DNA from: Streptomyces caeruleatus
GTDB taxonomy: Bacteria; Actinomycetota; Actinomycetes; Streptomycetales; Streptomycetaceae
Assembly: GCF_001514235.1 (NCBI RefSeq)
Contig: NZ_KQ948926.1
Span: 491,861 to 555,860 of the forward strand
DNA length: 64,000 bases
Direction of reading: 5' to 3'
In this document: piece after piece, positions 43,072 through 52,677 of the stretch
Layout of the letters: the number at the start of each line of letters is the position of its first letter
Position numbering within the stretch: position 1 is the stretch's first letter
Notes under the pieces: generated by a model
Database searches by the model: none
What the model saw: only the letters and a program-made list of their open reading frames with translations
Told to the model about the DNA's origin: nothing
Translations under genes and position numbers: made by a program

Positions 43072-43135
43072 AACCAGAGCGACACAACATCTGGGGGTGA
43101 CACGACAGCTCGGCACAAGATGTATGCTCATGCTC

Positions 43136-43248
43136 GCTGTCGCCGCAGGGGAATCCGGTGCGAATCCGGAACTGTCCCGCAACGGTGTACTTGTGCACGT
43201 CTGTTCCCAGACCGTGCACAGGAGTCAGTCCGAGGACCTGCCGACAGC
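43136..43248 (+). promoter_or_regulatory. Cobalamin riboswitch controlling nrdAB
   Basis: The conserved core is easily read: GCAGGGGAATCCGGTGCGA, then ATCCGGAACTGTCCCGCAAC, and the 3' part GAGTCAGTCCGAGGACCTGC. The closing stem is GCTGTCG (43136-43142) with CGACAGC (43242-43248). It lies 137 bp ahead of nrdA. In S. coelicolor a B12 riboswitch lowers the oxygen-dependent class Ia reductase when adenosylcobalamin is present, so that the B12-dependent class II enzyme can take over. Confidence 0.96.
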
Positions 43249-43384
43249 GCGCCCGGCCACCCGGCCGGTGCGCCCTGACGTCCGGGCCTCGCGGAATGGG
43301 CCGGTGGACGCGACGCCGCGTGCGCTCGTGTGCTGCCCCCTGCCCTCCGCAAGGCCCCCGTGCCGAGCGAGGGAGAGCCCCCAC

Positions 43385-45760
43385 GTGACCATCGCGCCAG
43401 CAGATCCGGCCTCAACCGTCCCGACCGTCGCCATCGACGAGGACGCCCCCGGAACGGCCTTGCTGCGGACCCTCACCGAGCTGACCGCCGACCTCCCCGA
43501 CGCCGACCTCGGCCGGGTCGCCGCCGCCGCGCTGCGCGGCCGGTCCGCCCGGGCCGACGAGTCGGAGCTGCGCGAGCTGGCGACGGAGGCCGCCGCCGGT
43601 CTGATCTCCGAGGACCCCGCCTACTCCCGGCTGGCCGCCCGGCTGCTCACCATCGGCATCCGCGCGGAGGCCGCCTCGCAGGGCGTCACGTCCTTCACCG
43701 AGTCCGTCGCGGTCGGGCATCGCGAGGGCCTCATCGCCGACCGGACCGCCGAGTTCGCGCGGATCCACGGGGCTCGTCTCGACGCGCTCGTCGACACCGG
43801 CGCCGACGACCGCTTCGGCTACTTCGGCCTGCGCACCCTGCACAGCCGCTACCTGCTCCGGCACCCGATCACCCGCAAGGTCATCGAGACGCCCCAGCAC
43901 TTCATGCTCCGGGTGGCCGCCGGCCTGGCCGAGGACGACACTCCCCGCTCCGTCGACGAAGTCGCGGCGCTCTACGGGCTCATGAGCCGCCTCGACTACC
44001 TCCCCTCCTCCCCCACCCTCTTCAACTCCGGCACCCGCCACCCCCAGATGTCGTCCTGCTACCTCCTGGACTCCCCGCTGGACGAGCTGGACTCCATCTA
44101 CGACCGCTACCACCAGGTCGCCCGCCTCTCGAAGCACGCCGGCGGCATCGGCCTGTCGTACTCCCGTATCCGCTCCCGGGGTTCGCTGATCCGGGGCACC
44201 AACGGGCACTCCAACGGCATCGTCCCGTTCCTGAAGACGCTCGACGCCTCGGTCGCCGCCGTGAACCAGGGCGGCCGGCGCAAGGGCGCGGCCGCGGTCT
44301 ACCTGGAGACCTGGCACTCCGACATCGAGGAGTTCCTGGAGCTGCGCGACAACACCGGTGAGGACGCCCGCCGTACGCACAACCTGAACCTCGCGCACTG
44401 GGTGCCGGACGAGTTCATGCGCCGGGTGAACGCCGACGGCCTGTGGTCCCTGTTCTCCCCCGCCGACGTGCCCGAGCTGGTCGACCTGTGGGGCGAGGAG
44501 TTCGACGCCGCCTACCGCAAGGCCGAGGAGGCGGGCCTGGCGAAGAAGACCATCCCGGCCCGCGACCTGTACGGCCGGATGATGCGCACCCTCGCGCAGA
44601 CCGGCAACGGCTGGATGACCTTCAAGGACGCCGCCAACCGCACCGCCAACCAGACGGCGCTGCCCGGCCATGTCGTCCACTCCTCCAACCTCTGCACGGA
44701 GATCCTGGAGGTCACGGACGACGGGGAGACGGCGGTCTGCAACCTGGGGTCGGTCAACCTCGGCGCGTTCGTCGACACGGCGACCGGCGACATCGACTGG
44801 GAGCGGCTGGACGCCACCGTCCGTACCGCCGTCACCTTCCTCGACCGCGTGGTCGACATCAACTTCTACCCGACCGAGCAGGCGGGCCGCTCCAACGCCA
44901 GGTGGCGGCCGGTGGGGCTCGGCGCGATGGGGCTCCAGGACGTCTTCTTCAAGCTGCGGCTCCCGTTCGACTCGGCGGAGGCGAAGCAGCTCTCCACCCG
45001 GATCGCCGAGCGCATCATGCTGGCCGCCTACGAGGCCTCCGCCGACCTCGCCGAGCGCAGCGGCCCGCTGCCGGCCTGGGAGAAGACCCGGACCGCGCGG
45101 GGAGTCCTGCACCCGGACCACTTCCCGGACGCCGCACTCACCTGGCCCGAGCGCTGGGCGGCCCTGCGCGGCCGTATCGCCGCCACCGGTCTGCGCAACT
45201 CCCTGCTGCTCGCCATCGCGCCCACCGCGACCATCGCGTCCATCGCCGGTGTCTACGAGTGCATCGAGCCGCAGGTCTCCAACCTGTTCAAGCGCGAGAC
45301 GCTGTCCGGCGAGTTCCTCCAGGTCAACTCGTACCTGGTCGACGAGCTGAAGGCGCTCGGCGTCTGGGACGCCCGCACCCGTGAGGCGCTGCGCGAGTCG
45401 GGCGGCTCGGTGCAGGACTTCGCCTGGATCCCGGCGGACGTACGGGCGCTGTACCGCACGGCGTGGGAGATCCCGCAGCGCGGGCTCATCGACATGGCCG
45501 CGGCCCGGACCCCGTTCCTGGACCAGTCGCAGTCCCTGAACCTCTTCATGGAGACGCCGACCATCGGCAAGCTCTCCTCGATGTACGCGTACGCCTGGAA
45601 GTCGGGCCTGAAGACGACGTACTACCTGCGCTCGCGCCCGGCGACCCGCATCGCCCGCGCCGCACAGGCCCAAGCCACCATCCCCGTACAGCAGCCGGCG
45701 CCCGAAGACGCCGTCGCCTGCTCCCTGGAAAACCCCGAGTCCTGCGAGGCCTGCCAGTAA
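43385..45760 (+). CDS. nrdA: Ribonucleoside-diphosphate reductase alpha subunit (class I)
   Basis: The 791-aa catalytic subunit shows the substrate-site Cys motifs (MSSCYLLDS; HSSNLCTEILEV; ETAVCNLGSVNLG), the PTATIASIAGVYECIEPQ loop, and a C-terminal redox pair (CEACQ). I do not see a VxKRDG motif of an ATP-cone; the first 100 residues are variable, so allosteric activity control may be absent or degenerate. GTG start at 43385 with AGGGAGAG upstream. It is expressed under the cobalamin riboswitch and overlaps nrdB (TAATG). Confidence 0.96.
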   Translation: MTIAPADPASTVPTVAIDEDAPGTALLRTLTELTADLPDADLGRVAAAALRGRSARADESELRELATEAAAGLISEDPAYSRLAARLLTIGIRAEAASQGVTSFTESVAVGHREGLIADRTAEFARIHGARLDALVDTGADDRFGYFGLRTLHSRYLLRHPITRKVIETPQHFMLRVAAGLAEDDTPRSVDEVAALYGLMSRLDYLPSSPTLFNSGTRHPQMSSCYLLDSPLDELDSIYDRYHQVARLSKHAGGIGLSYSRIRSRGSLIRGTNGHSNGIVPFLKTLDASVAAVNQGGRRKGAAAVYLETWHSDIEEFLELRDNTGEDARRTHNLNLAHWVPDEFMRRVNADGLWSLFSPADVPELVDLWGEEFDAAYRKAEEAGLAKKTIPARDLYGRMMRTLAQTGNGWMTFKDAANRTANQTALPGHVVHSSNLCTEILEVTDDGETAVCNLGSVNLGAFVDTATGDIDWERLDATVRTAVTFLDRVVDINFYPTEQAGRSNARWRPVGLGAMGLQDVFFKLRLPFDSAEAKQLSTRIAERIMLAAYEASADLAERSGPLPAWEKTRTARGVLHPDHFPDAALTWPERWAALRGRIAATGLRNSLLLAIAPTATIASIAGVYECIEPQVSNLFKRETLSGEFLQVNSYLVDELKALGVWDARTREALRESGGSVQDFAWIPADVRALYRTAWEIPQRGLIDMAAARTPFLDQSQSLNLFMETPTIGKLSSMYAYAWKSGLKTTYYLRSRPATRIARAAQAQATIPVQQPAPEDAVACSLENPESCEACQ

Positions 45761-46776
45761 TGTCCACCACCCGCAACGCCAACCTTCTCGACCCGGGCTT
45801 CGAGCTGACCCTGCGCCCCATGCGCTACCCGGACTTCTACGAGCGCTACCGGGACGCCATCAAGAACACCTGGACCGTGGAGGAGGTCGACCTCCACTCG
45901 GACGTCGCCGACCTCGCGAAGCTGTCCGAGGGCGAGCAGCACATGATCGGCCGGCTGGTCGCGTTCTTCGCGACGGGCGACTCGATCGTGGCGAACAACC
46001 TGGTGCTGACCCTGTACAAGCACATCAACTCCCCGGAGGCGCGTCTGTACCTGTCGCGCCAGCTCTTCGAGGAGGCCGTGCACGTCCAGTTCTATCTGAC
46101 GCTGCTGGACACCTACCTCCCCGACCCGGAGGACAGGGCGGCCGCCTTCGACGCCGTCGAGAACATCCCCTCGATCCGCGAGAAGGCCGAGTTCTGCTTC
46201 AGGTGGATCAACGAGGTCGAGAAGCTGGAGAGCCTGCAGACCAAGGCCGACCGGCGCCGCTTCCTGCTGAACCTGATCTGCTTCGCCGCGTGCATCGAGG
46301 GCCTGTTCTTCTACGGCGCCTTCGCCTACGTCTACTGGTTCCGCAGCCGGGGTCTGCTGCACGGTCTGGCCACCGGCACCAACTGGGTGTTCCGCGACGA
46401 GACCATGCACATGTCCTTCGCCTTCGACGTGGTCGACACCGTCCGCAAGGAGGAGCCGGAGCTCTTCGACGACGAGCTTCAGCAGCAGGTCACCGACATG
46501 CTGAGGGAGGCCGTCGAGGCCGAGCTGCAGTTCGCGCGCGACCTGTGCGGTGACGGTCTCCCGGGCATGAACACCGACTCGATGCGGCAGTACCTGGAGT
46601 GTGTCGCCGATCAGCGCCTGACGCGCCTCGGCTTCGCTCCGGTGTACGGCTCCGAGAACCCCTTCTCCTTCATGGAGCTCCAGGGTGTTCAGGAGTTGAC
46701 CAACTTCTTCGAGCGGCGTCCTTCGGCGTACCAGGTGGCGGTGGAGGGCACCGTCGACCTGGACGAGGACTTCTGA
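45760..46776 (+). CDS. nrdB: Ribonucleoside-diphosphate reductase beta subunit (class I)
   Basis: The 338-aa radical-generating subunit keeps the di-metal ligands and radical residue: D44 (EEVDL), E105 and H108 (EEAVH), Y112 as radical tyrosine (EAVHVQFY), a third Glu in CIEGLFFYGAF, and the RDETMHMSF motif. It makes the tyrosyl radical that NrdA uses. The start overlaps the nrdA stop. The last 88 bp overlap a small gene on the other strand. Confidence 0.96.
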   Translation: MSTTRNANLLDPGFELTLRPMRYPDFYERYRDAIKNTWTVEEVDLHSDVADLAKLSEGEQHMIGRLVAFFATGDSIVANNLVLTLYKHINSPEARLYLSRQLFEEAVHVQFYLTLLDTYLPDPEDRAAAFDAVENIPSIREKAEFCFRWINEVEKLESLQTKADRRRFLLNLICFAACIEGLFFYGAFAYVYWFRSRGLLHGLATGTNWVFRDETMHMSFAFDVVDTVRKEEPELFDDELQQQVTDMLREAVEAELQFARDLCGDGLPGMNTDSMRQYLECVADQRLTRLGFAPVYGSENPFSFMELQGVQELTNFFERRPSAYQVAVEGTVDLDEDF

Positions 46777-46943
46777 GAGCTGGTCTGCCGAGTCCTGGCC
46801 TTGTCGCGTTCCTGGGCCTCCCTGATCTGACGGTCGATGCGCCGGTCGTGCACGATCCCGATCACTGACGGGAGGACCAGGAGGACGAACATGCCGAGGA
46901 CGACGACCATGGCGAGCAGCGTCTGTGTCTGTTCTGCAGTCAT
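46689..46943 (-). CDS. Small single-pass membrane protein antisense to nrdB 3' end (84 aa)
   Basis: It begins MTAEQTQTLLAMVVVLGMFVLLVLPSVIGIVHD, a clean N-terminal membrane helix (residues about 8-30), then a charged cytoplasmic segment (RRIDRQIREAQERDKARTR) and a Ser/Lys-rich tail. The tail is encoded opposite the last 88 bp of nrdB and may be less constrained. The helix plus amphipathic segment looks genuine. Function unknown. Confidence 0.6.
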   Translation of the reverse strand: MTAEQTQTLLAMVVVLGMFVLLVLPSVIGIVHDRRIDRQIREAQERDKARTRQTSSQKSSSRSTVPSTATWYAEGRRSKKLVNS

Positions 46944-46980
46944 GACACCACTGTCGCGCCGGACACTCCTTACGAACAGT

Positions 46981-47034
46981 GGCAGGACTGCCGCACACCC
47001 TCGATTTACTGCCAGCTTCGAGGCACACTGGCAG
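46981..47034. promoter_or_regulatory. Repeated CTGCCAG/CTGGCAG operator-like sites
   Basis: GGCAGGACTGCC (46981-46992) is a palindrome, and CTGCCAG (47009-47015) with CTGGCAG (47028-47034) form an inverted repeat ending 1 nt before the AraC-type gene's start codon. Four related half-sites in 54 bp suggest autoregulation. Confidence 0.65.
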
Positions 47035-47035
47035 C

Positions 47036-48001
47036 ATGCTGAAGAACGTCGCCGCCGTCCTCCTCGACGGCGTACATCTCTTTGAAATGGGCGTCGTCTG
47101 CGAGGTGTTCGGCATCGACCGCAGCGACGAGGGCCTGCCCACCTACGACTTCGCGGTCGTCTCCGCCGAGGGACCGACGCTCGGCACCCATGTCGGCGGG
47201 CTCACCATCTCCACGCCGTACGGCCTGGAGCGGCTGGACGAGGCCGACCTGATCGCCGTACCGGCCGGCAGCGAGTACGTCACCCGCACCTATCCGCCCG
47301 AGCTGCTGGACGCCCTGGTCAGGGCGGTGGAGCGGGGCGCGCGGGTGCTCAGTGTGTGCTCCGGCGCCTTCGTGCTGGGCGCGGCCGGACTGCTGGACGG
47401 GCGGCGGTGCAGCGTGCACTGGCGGCACGCCGAGGAGCTGGCCCTGCGGCATCCACGGGCGGTCGTCGAGCCCGATGTGCTGTACGTCGACGAAGGGCCG
47501 GTGATCACCAGCGCCGGCACCGCCGCCGGAATCGACGCCTGTCTGCACATCGTGCGGCAGGAGCAGGGGCCCGATGTCGCCAACAAGATCGCCCGGCGCA
47601 TGGTGGTCCCGCCGCACCGGGACGGCGGACAGGCCCAGTACATCGAGCGCCCGCTGCCCCGCTCCCAGTGCGACACGGTCGGCGAGGTGCTGGCCTGGAT
47701 GGAGCGGCACCTTGACGAGGAGGTCACGGTCGAGCAGCTCGCCGAGCGTGCGCTGATGTCCCCGCGCACCTTCGCCCGCCGCTTCCAGCAGGAGACCGGC
47801 ACCACCCCCTACCGCTGGATCCTGCGCCAGCGCGTGCTGCTGGCCCAGGAGTTGCTGGAGGTGACGGACGAGACGGTGGACACGATCGCCGGCCGGACCG
47901 GGTTCGGTACCGCGGCCGCGCTGCGCCACCAGTTCGTCCGGGCCCTGGGGACGACCCCGAACGCCTACCGAAGGACGTTCCGGGGCCCCGAGGCGGCCTG
48001 A
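47036..48001 (+). CDS. GlxA/FtrA-type AraC-family regulator with DJ-1/PfpI domain
   Basis: The 321-aa protein has an N-terminal DJ-1/PfpI glutaminase-like domain (residues 1-185) with the nucleophile-elbow Cys in RVLSVCSGAFVLGAAGLLDGR, and a C-terminal AraC double HTH (EEVTVEQLAERALMSPRTFARRFQQETGTTPYRWILRQR, then TVDTIAGRTGFGTAAALRHQFVRALGTTPNAYRRTF). Relatives sense small metabolites. The start sits directly behind the inverted repeats, leaving no room for a normal ribosome-binding site. Confidence 0.9.
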   Translation: MLKNVAAVLLDGVHLFEMGVVCEVFGIDRSDEGLPTYDFAVVSAEGPTLGTHVGGLTISTPYGLERLDEADLIAVPAGSEYVTRTYPPELLDALVRAVERGARVLSVCSGAFVLGAAGLLDGRRCSVHWRHAEELALRHPRAVVEPDVLYVDEGPVITSAGTAAGIDACLHIVRQEQGPDVANKIARRMVVPPHRDGGQAQYIERPLPRSQCDTVGEVLAWMERHLDEEVTVEQLAERALMSPRTFARRFQQETGTTPYRWILRQRVLLAQELLEVTDETVDTIAGRTGFGTAAALRHQFVRALGTTPNAYRRTFRGPEAA

Positions 48002-48002
48002 G

Positions 48003-49388
48003 CTACCGCCGCTCCCTCGCCACCGGCGTCAGCAGCAGGGTGTGCGGATGCAGCGTGATCCCCACCCGGGTCGCGTCGTTCGAGCCGGGCACCTGCTCGA
48101 AGCGGTACGCGCCGGCCAGAGCCGCCGTGATCAGCGTCAGCATCGCCATGGAGAAGTGGTCGCTCGGGCACTTTCGGTTGCCGACGCCGAACGGGCTCAT
48201 GGCGTATTTCGGTACGTCCTTGACGCGTTCCGGAAGCCAGCGATCGGGGTCGAAGTCGAGGTTGCGCACGTACGACCGCGGATCGCGCTGGACGGCGTAG
48301 GGGCTGTATACGATGTCGGCCCCGGCTGGAATGCGATAGCCACCGAGTGACGTGTCGGTCACCGCCCGTCGCGTCAGAATCCAGATCGCCGGACGTAAAC
48401 GCATCGCCTCCACGATGACATTGTTGGTGTGCCGCAGCCCGCGGACGTCCTCGAATGCGACGGGCCGGCCGCCGGTGACGGATTCAACCTCCGCGCAGAT
48501 CCTGTCCGCGTGTTCCGGATGTTCCGCGAGCACATGGAGCAGCCACAGGATCGTGGACGCCACGGTTTCGGCGCCCGCGGTGAATATCGCGACGACCTGA
48601 TCATGGATCTCCTGCTCCCCGATGGGGTCGCCATTCTCGTCCTCCGCCTGGAGCAATGCCGTCAGCAAATCGTCCGGCTTTTGACCGGATGCCCGGCGTT
48701 CGGCGACGACCTCGTCGACCAGGAGATGAAAATCGGCCAGGGCGCCGTTGAAGCGGCGGTTGGCAGGCAGCGGCAGGCGGTAAAGCGGCCCGAGCGGGAT
48801 CACCATCCGCCGGTACATCCCGCGGAACAGGACGTCGAGGGCGGCGCACAGCCGGTCGGCCCGCTCGTCCATGTAAGCGCCGCGCAGCAGACAGCGGGCG
48901 ACGATCCGGACGGCGATCCGGAACGACTCGGCGGTGCAGTCGACGGTCGCGCCGGGCCGCCAGCGCTCGGTCAGCGCCCGTGCCTCCTCCGCCATGATCG
49001 GCCCGTACCCCGGGATCGCGTCGAGCCGGAAGGCGGGCTGGATGGTGCGCCGCTGCCGTCGGTGCCGGGGGCCGTTGGCCGTGGCCACGCCCTCCTTGCC
49101 GAGCAGGGCTTCCAGGGACTCCCACAGCGGCCCGGCGATCTCGAAGTCGGGGCTCAGGGCCAGCGCGCCGGTGAGCTCGGGCGTGGTGACGGCGTACACC
49201 GTCTTCGGTCCGAGCCTGATCCGCACGACGTCGCCGTGGTCGCGCAGGGCCGCCATGAAGGCCAGCGGGTCCCGGACCAGCTTCCAGCCGTGGCCGAGAA
49301 GCGGAACGCCCCCGCCTGCGAGGGGCGGTTCACCCGGCTGCGGGGTCGCGGGCGGGCCGGCCTCGGGGCGGACGGACTCGACGGTCAT
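48003..49388 (-). CDS. cyp170A1: Cytochrome P450 CYP170A-type (albaflavenone synthase)
   Basis: The 461-aa P450 shows the I-helix oxygen motif AGAET (271-275), the ExxR motif EAMR (327-330) and the heme-binding loop [11 protein letters not shown] with Cys407. Pairing with epi-isozizaene synthase identifies it as CYP170A1, which oxidises epi-isozizaene in two steps to albaflavenone. The S. coelicolor enzyme also has a second terpene-synthase activity with an Asp-rich motif; a [12 protein letters not shown] segment (239-250) is present here. GTGA/ATGA-type overlap with the synthase gene shows one operon. Confidence 0.93.
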   Translation of the reverse strand: MTVESVRPEAGPPATPQPGEPPLAGGGVPLLGHGWKLVRDPLAFMAALRDHGDVVRIRLGPKTVYAVTTPELTGALALSPDFEIAGPLWESLEALLGKEGVATANGPRHRRQRRTIQPAFRLDAIPGYGPIMAEEARALTERWRPGATVDCTAESFRIAVRIVARCLLRGAYMDERADRLCAALDVLFRGMYRRMVIPLGPLYRLPLPANRRFNGALADFHLLVDEVVAERRASGQKPDDLLTALLQAEDENGDPIGEQEIHDQVVAIFTAGAETVASTILWLLHVLAEHPEHADRICAEVESVTGGRPVAFEDVRGLRHTNNVIVEAMRLRPAIWILTRRAVTDTSLGGYRIPAGADIVYSPYAVQRDPRSYVRNLDFDPDRWLPERVKDVPKYAMSPFGVGNRKCPSDHFSMAMLTLITAALAGAYRFEQVPGSNDATRVGITLHPHTLLLTPVARERR

Positions 49389-50476
49389 AGCTCACCTGCC
49401 GCTTCGTTGGTGACGTACGGGGGCGTGGACCGGTCGTCCCAGCTGTCGACGCGGTAGCGACCGGACTCGTGGTGGAACCAGTAGACCGAGCTGAACCAGT
49501 TGCGCATATTGCCGACGCAGGCCCGCACGGCGGCGCCGAGTTCCCTTCCCCGCGGCGTGCCGTCGGCGAGGGAGTCGGCGAATTCCAGGACCTCGCACTC
49601 GGCCACGAGGAAATCGGCGATACAGTCCTCGACCCGGCGCCTGACTTCCGACACCGTCTCTTCGAGGGTCAGCCCCTTGTGCGTGATGAGACTGATTCCG
49701 AGATTGTGGACCTCCGCACCCGCTATTTCCTTCGGGAACGAGCACAGATCGTTGTACCAGGCGGCGAAATCCTGGCTCAGCAGTGCCGCCCGCCGAAAGG
49801 CCGGGTGGTTTCTCACGGAGTCCGGCAGTTCCGTTCCGGCACTCGGCTCCAGCAGATCGGTCCAAATCGAGTGCGCGAAGGTGAGCCGACGCAGTTCGAG
49901 ATATTCCTCCACCGTCGGGATGATCCCCTCGACACGGTTGCGGAATTCCTGGTCGTACGCCTCTATCACCAGGTGGAAATGGCGGGCGAACCGCGCGTTC
50001 CAGGTGTCGGGCAGAAATGCGTACAGCCGCCTCACACTGTCCGCGAACCCCGCGACCAGCGGGTCCTCGTGGTGCGGATGGTCCTCGGGGGAGTCCAGCG
50101 CCGCGTGCAACCGGAACCTGAGCCGCCGCCAGGCGGCCGGGCGGTGGTGGACGATGTCGCGGTCGTGGCGGTCGTCCCACACGAAGAACCAGGCGCTGAA
50201 GTCCCCGATCGCCTGGAGGACATTGTCCGGGGCGCCCAAGTAGTACCCGGCCATGAGGTCGGTGTAGCAAAGACCGTCGGCATATTCCGCGACCTTGTCG
50301 GCCGGCATCAGCCGCTTCTCCAGCAGCCAGGCGCGGGTCTTCTCCTGGAGCCGGGGCCAATACGGATGGAGTTGCCTGGGAAACGCCGCTTCGATCACCG
50401 GGAGAGAGAGCGACGGTGGAACCGGGGCCGCCGTCGATGTCGCTGTGGTGCTGTCTGAGAAAGCATGCACGGACAA
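49385..50476 (-). CDS. eizA: epi-Isozizaene synthase (class I sesquiterpene cyclase)
   Basis: The 363-aa cyclase converts farnesyl diphosphate to epi-isozizaene. The Mg-binding Asp-rich motif is DDRHD (101-105) and the NSE triad is NDLCSFPKE (242-250); a late RY pair (SGRYRVDSW) is also present. Length and both motifs are at the positions known from S. coelicolor. It is the first gene of the two-gene albaflavenone operon. Confidence 0.95.
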   Translation of the reverse strand: MSVHAFSDSTTATSTAAPVPPSLSLPVIEAAFPRQLHPYWPRLQEKTRAWLLEKRLMPADKVAEYADGLCYTDLMAGYYLGAPDNVLQAIGDFSAWFFVWDDRHDRDIVHHRPAAWRRLRFRLHAALDSPEDHPHHEDPLVAGFADSVRRLYAFLPDTWNARFARHFHLVIEAYDQEFRNRVEGIIPTVEEYLELRRLTFAHSIWTDLLEPSAGTELPDSVRNHPAFRRAALLSQDFAAWYNDLCSFPKEIAGAEVHNLGISLITHKGLTLEETVSEVRRRVEDCIADFLVAECEVLEFADSLADGTPRGRELGAAVRACVGNMRNWFSSVYWFHHESGRYRVDSWDDRSTPPYVTNEAAGEL

Positions 50477-50577
50477 ACTCCTCTCAGCCGCCCTTCATGC
50501 GGTCGCGCACACCCCTCCCGCTGTGCCGGGCGTGCGCCGTCGCGTATCCCCGCTCTTCCATTCAGCACCATAACTGA

Positions 50578-50592
50578 CCGTTCTGGGAACGG
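50578..50592. promoter_or_regulatory. Palindrome upstream of eizA
   Basis: CCGTTC-TGG-GAACGG is a perfect 15-bp inverted repeat 102 bp before the eizA start, in an AT-richer stretch. It is an operator candidate; the regulator is unknown. The remainder of the gap 50477-50768 holds no gene. Confidence 0.5.
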
Positions 50593-50696
50593 ATTTGCTT
50601 CTTTCACCACCCCTGGATGCCGCGAGCCTCCCTCTTTATGACTGGTTTTGGATCAGTACCTGCCTGTATGGGCTCGAACACGTGCCGGACATACGA

Positions 50697-50736
50697 ACGG
50701 CGCCTGGTCAGGAAGGTGTACCTGAACAGGCGCCGT
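50697..50736 (-). terminator. Terminator downstream of def
   Basis: ACGGCGCCTG and CAGGCGCCGT form a 10-bp stem that extends with TCAGG/CCTGA around an 8-nt loop. It lies 33 bp past the def stop. Confidence 0.7.
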
Positions 50737-50768
50737 GCGTAGGTGACTTGTGGGGCCCTTGAGGAGCC

Positions 50769-51419
50769 TCAGTCGTTCGCGACCACGGGGTAGCGGGGCT
50801 CGTTCTCGGCCATCTGCCGCAGCGCGTCCTTGCGCTCCCGCTTGGAGAGACGGTCGATGTAGAGGTAGCCGTAGAGGTGGTCGGTCTCGTGCTGCAAACA
50901 CCGGGCGAAGTACCCGGTGCCGCGCACCTTGATCGGGTTGCCCTTCTCGTCCTGCCCGGTGACCTCGGCGTAGTCGGGCCGGGCGAGCGGCGCGTACGCG
51001 GTCGGCACGGACAGGCAGCCCTCGTTGCTGTCGTCCAGCCGGCGCCGGTCGGCGGGCAGCTCGACGAGCTTCGGGTTGCACACGACACCGACGTGCCGCT
51101 TGCCCTCGTCGTCCATGCAGTCGTAGACGAAGACCTTCAGATCGACGCCGATCTGGTTGGCGGCCAGACCGACGCCCTCGGCGGTGCGCTGCGAGGCGAA
51201 CATGTCCGCCACCAGCTGGTCCAGCTCCGCGCCGAACTCGGTGACGTCCTTGCACTCCTTGTGCAGCACCGGGTTTCCGACGACGGTGATCGGCCGCGAG
51301 CCGCCGCGCTCACGCCAGGCGTTCTCGCGCTCCTCCGTGTCCTCGGTGTCGACGACGAACCCCTCGTCGTCCACGGGGAGCACGCCCGCGTGCTGCTGCT
51401 CGGTGTCCTGCTGGGCCAT
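50769..51419 (-). CDS. def: Peptide deformylase
   Basis: The 216-aa metalloenzyme removes the formyl group from new proteins. All three motifs are intact: GVGLAANQ (82-89), EGCLS with metal ligand Cys135, and HETDH (177-181). An acidic extension of about 40 residues ([18 protein letters not shown]) precedes the catalytic domain, as in the longer actinobacterial type. It is probably not the only deformylase in the genome. Confidence 0.95.
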   Translation of the reverse strand: MAQQDTEQQHAGVLPVDDEGFVVDTEDTEERENAWRERGGSRPITVVGNPVLHKECKDVTEFGAELDQLVADMFASQRTAEGVGLAANQIGVDLKVFVYDCMDDEGKRHVGVVCNPKLVELPADRRRLDDSNEGCLSVPTAYAPLARPDYAEVTGQDEKGNPIKVRGTGYFARCLQHETDHLYGYLYIDRLSKRERKDALRQMAENEPRYPVVAND

Positions 51420-51480
51420 GACCGACGTATGCCTTCCTTGCACAAGAACAGAGGGTGTGGTGCTGGTACAGGGTACGGGG

Positions 51481-51560
51481 AGCGCCCCGTCAGGGGCGCG
51501 GGACTGTGTCGATATGCGGCTCCGCCGCGTGGGCGCGACCAGCCCCACACAGCCCGCGGC
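51481..51560. repeat. Dispersed Streptomyces intergenic repeat, copy 1
   Basis: A GC-rich block (CGTCAGGGGCGCGGGACTGT..., CGGCTCCGCCGCG, GCGCGACCAGCCCC) recurs in altered form at 63943-64000. It holds the short palindrome GCGGCTCCGCCGC. Blocks like this are common between genes in Streptomyces. Confidence 0.75.
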
Positions 51561-51587
51561 CTGCGGACGGCCTCGCCCCTACGGCGA

Positions 51588-52568
51588 CTAGCAGACCTCT
51601 TCCAAGTCCCGCCAATCCCGCGAATCCGGACTGTCCGCAACCCACCCGTCCAACAACCCCCGCACCAGCGAAGCCGGCGCCGCAAGGCCACACTCCCGCT
51701 CCGGCACCCAGAGCTGCCCGTCCGTCCGGTGCCCCAGGGGCCCGGGGTGACCCGGTTCACTGTGGTCGTGGGGATCGAGATGCTCCCCGTCCCCCTCATC
51801 GGACGGCATCCGTGACTCCGAGCACATCCGGCACAGCAGCCGCACCGAAGAAGACCAGTCCTCCGCGGCGAACCCGGCGTCCGCGGCGAGCTGCTCCAGC
51901 GCGTCCCGGTCGTCCTCCGTGGCGGCCTCCAGCAGCACCACCCACGTCGGCACCGGCGACGGCGCCCACAGCTCGATCTCGTCGAAGACGGGGTAGGCGT
52001 GCCCCGCCGACGTGGTCCGCTCGCCGTGCGGCACCCCGTCGTGCAGCACGACCTCGCCCCAGCGCCGCCCGGACGACGGCAGCGGAATGGACAGCACCTC
52101 GATCCGGGCGGGGTCCAGCCGCCGCCCCCACACGACCTCGGCCTCCCCCTCCGGGGACAGCCGTACGGCCGCGCTGCCCAGGTCCATCCCGACCGGCTCA
52201 CCGGAGTCGGTCGCGGCGCCGGGCACCCGCAGCCCGTACGCCTGCCAGGCCCGCCGGGCCAGCGGCCAGTCCTGCAGGGCGGTGGCCGCGATACCGACGT
52301 TCCACCAGTCGGGCGCCCCGGTCTCCCGGTCGAGCAGGGCCACCGCCCGCAGCCCGGCCGCGCGGGCCTGCTCCCAGTCGTGCCGGAACTTGTGCAGCAG
52401 CGCGAGGTTGAACCAGGACTCCGAAAGCCAGGGCTCCAGATCGGCGGCCCGCGTCAGCAGCGCGCCCGCGTCCTCGTACCGGCCGTCGCCGATGAGCGTG
52501 AACGCACGGTCGGTGGCCTGCCGCCAGGAGGCGGAGGGCCGGTGCCGTCCCTTGCCGAAGATCCTCAC
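51588..52568 (-). CDS. Tetratricopeptide repeat protein
   Basis: The 326-aa protein has TPR-like helices in residues 15-120 (AFTLIGDGRYEDAGALLTRAADLEPWLSESWFNLALLHKFRHDWEQARAAGLRAVALL), then a beta-rich domain with several Trp and a C-terminal acidic/His segment. Function unknown; conserved beside def in streptomycetes. GTG start at 52568. Confidence 0.75.
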   Translation of the reverse strand: MRIFGKGRHRPSASWRQATDRAFTLIGDGRYEDAGALLTRAADLEPWLSESWFNLALLHKFRHDWEQARAAGLRAVALLDRETGAPDWWNVGIAATALQDWPLARRAWQAYGLRVPGAATDSGEPVGMDLGSAAVRLSPEGEAEVVWGRRLDPARIEVLSIPLPSSGRRWGEVVLHDGVPHGERTTSAGHAYPVFDEIELWAPSPVPTWVVLLEAATEDDRDALEQLAADAGFAAEDWSSSVRLLCRMCSESRMPSDEGDGEHLDPHDHSEPGHPGPLGHRTDGQLWVPERECGLAAPASLVRGLLDGWVADSPDSRDWRDLEEVC

Positions 52569-52677
52569 GATTCCCGCCTGCCAGTTCCGTGGAGTGGGCT
52601 GGCTAGTGCTCGCCCCCGGACACACTCTCATTCGCATCCAACCACGTACGGCTGGAAGGGCGCTCATTACCCATGGG

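Noticed and set aside
45760..46776. NrdB lacking the radical tyrosine (Phe at the FFATGDSI segment), suggesting a Mn/Fe class Ic enzyme
   Set aside because: Aligning on the ExxH ligands places the radical site four residues after H108, where Tyr112 is present (EAVHVQFY). The Phe belongs to a different helix.
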